Shown here in pieces: positions 5,658-6,149 of a DNA stretch of 6,149 nucleotides. A program made the translations under genes and the position numbers. The stretch lies in assembly GCA_024641445.1 (NCBI GenBank), contig JAHEDA010000151.1, positions 1 to 6,149 on the forward strand. The letters run 5' to 3'. The notes below the pieces were generated by a model. It did no database searches and was not told where the DNA came from. It saw only the letters and a list, made by a program, of their open reading frames with translations. Numbering within the stretch: position 1 is the stretch's first letter; each line of letters begins with the position of its first letter. The stretch comes from Gammaproteobacteria bacterium. GTDB taxonomy: Bacteria > Pseudomonadota > Gammaproteobacteria > UBA6429 > Thiohalophilaceae.

Positions 5658-6149
5658 ATGGCGACAAATCTCAATCCCCTGCCGAGTTCACCCCACGATG
5701 CCTTCATGAGCGTGAAGCAGGTCGCCGAGTATCTGCACCTGAATGAAAAGAAGATTTATGTGCTGGTCAACGAGGGGCGCATCCCCGCCACCAAGATCAC
5801 CGGCAAGTGGATGTTCCCGCGCGAACTGGTGGACCGCTGGATGCTCGACTCCTCCCACGGCGGCCTGTTCACCGACCGCCTGATCATCGGTGGCAGCGAC
5901 GACCCCCTGCTCTATCGTGTGATCACGCAACTCGCCCAGGACACCAAATCGCACGCCCTCATCAGTTATTCACCCACCGGCACCCGCCTCGGCCTCGACC
6001 TGCTGAATGCCCAACGCATCGACACCTGCTGCATGCACTGGGGCCCCAATACCGAGAGTCACACCCGTCACCCCGCGCTATTGCATCAATACACCCAGCA
6101 CCAACACTGGGTCTTGATCCGCGCCTTCAATCGCGAACAGGGTTTAATG
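5658..6149 (+). CDS. excisionase-type HTH regulator with PBP-like sensor domain (partial, C-terminus beyond window)
   Basis: The frame is open for 164 codons to the window edge. Residues 17-62 (MSVKQVAEYLHLNEKKIYVL then VNEGRIPATKITGKWMFPRE) form a MerR/excisionase-like DNA-binding helix-turn-helix with wing. From residue 67 a second domain resembles the periplasmic-binding-protein-like sensor family often fused to such HTHs. It has LIIGGSDDPLLYRV, an HWGPN motif near 127, and WVLIRAFNREQGLM at the cut end, matching the conserved arginine-x-x-QGL element. Such one-component proteins are thought to bind a small ligand in the cytoplasm. The ATG is 2 nt after the fdhD stop with no clear ribosome binding site, suggesting translational coupling; ATG 5706, directly at the HTH, is an alternative start. 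Context suggests control of FDH or Mo/W genes, by inference. The ligand is unknown. Confidence 0.82.
   Translation, partial: MATNLNPLPSSPHDAFMSVKQVAEYLHLNEKKIYVLVNEGRIPATKITGKWMFPRELVDRWMLDSSHGGLFTDRLIIGGSDDPLLYRVITQLAQDTKSHALISYSPTGTRLGLDLLNAQRIDTCCMHWGPNTESHTRHPALLHQYTQHQHWVLIRAFNREQGLM

Overview
The window looks like a chromosomal stretch of a proteobacterium, most likely a gammaproteobacterium. This is judged by family resemblance of the proteins, fairly GC-rich coding sequence, tight operons and AGGAGG-type ribosome binding sites. No rRNA, tRNA, CRISPR or transposase gene is visible. Its theme is maturation of a molybdenum- or tungsten-dependent formate dehydrogenase (FDH).

Layout. A leftward operon (minus strand) runs from about 3211 to beyond position 1: a DUF3305 protein, a DUF3306 protein, a large polyferredoxin-like 4Fe-4S protein, then a TorD-family chaperone cut by the window edge. 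The first three genes overlap at their ends (11 nt and 4 nt). The fourth follows after a 187-nt gap that holds a perfect 17-bp palindrome. Divergent from it, a rightward group holds moaA (GTP 3',8-cyclase, first step of molybdenum cofactor synthesis), a 99-bp REP/MITE-like inverted repeat, fdhD (sulfurtransferase that sulfurates the FDH cofactor), and the start of a regulator with an excisionase-type helix-turn-helix and a PBP-like sensor domain, cut at the right edge. The 363-bp divergent intergenic region holds several palindromes and one plausible leftward promoter.

How the genes fit together. MoaA starts cofactor synthesis and FdhD provides the sulfido ligand. The TorD-like protein probably guards the apo-catalytic subunit before Tat export. 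The 4Fe-4S protein and DUF3305/DUF3306 are the poorly characterised companions that recur beside respiratory FDH genes. The last gene may control the set. The catalytic FDH subunit is not in the window; from gene order it is expected left of position 1, downstream of the TorD gene.

The gene set itself is a known type. The less described parts are the non-standard cysteine patterns in the 4Fe-4S protein and FdhD, the unknown roles of DUF3305/DUF3306, the uncharacterised regulator, and related palindromes in front of the DUF3305 operon and in front of the TorD gene.
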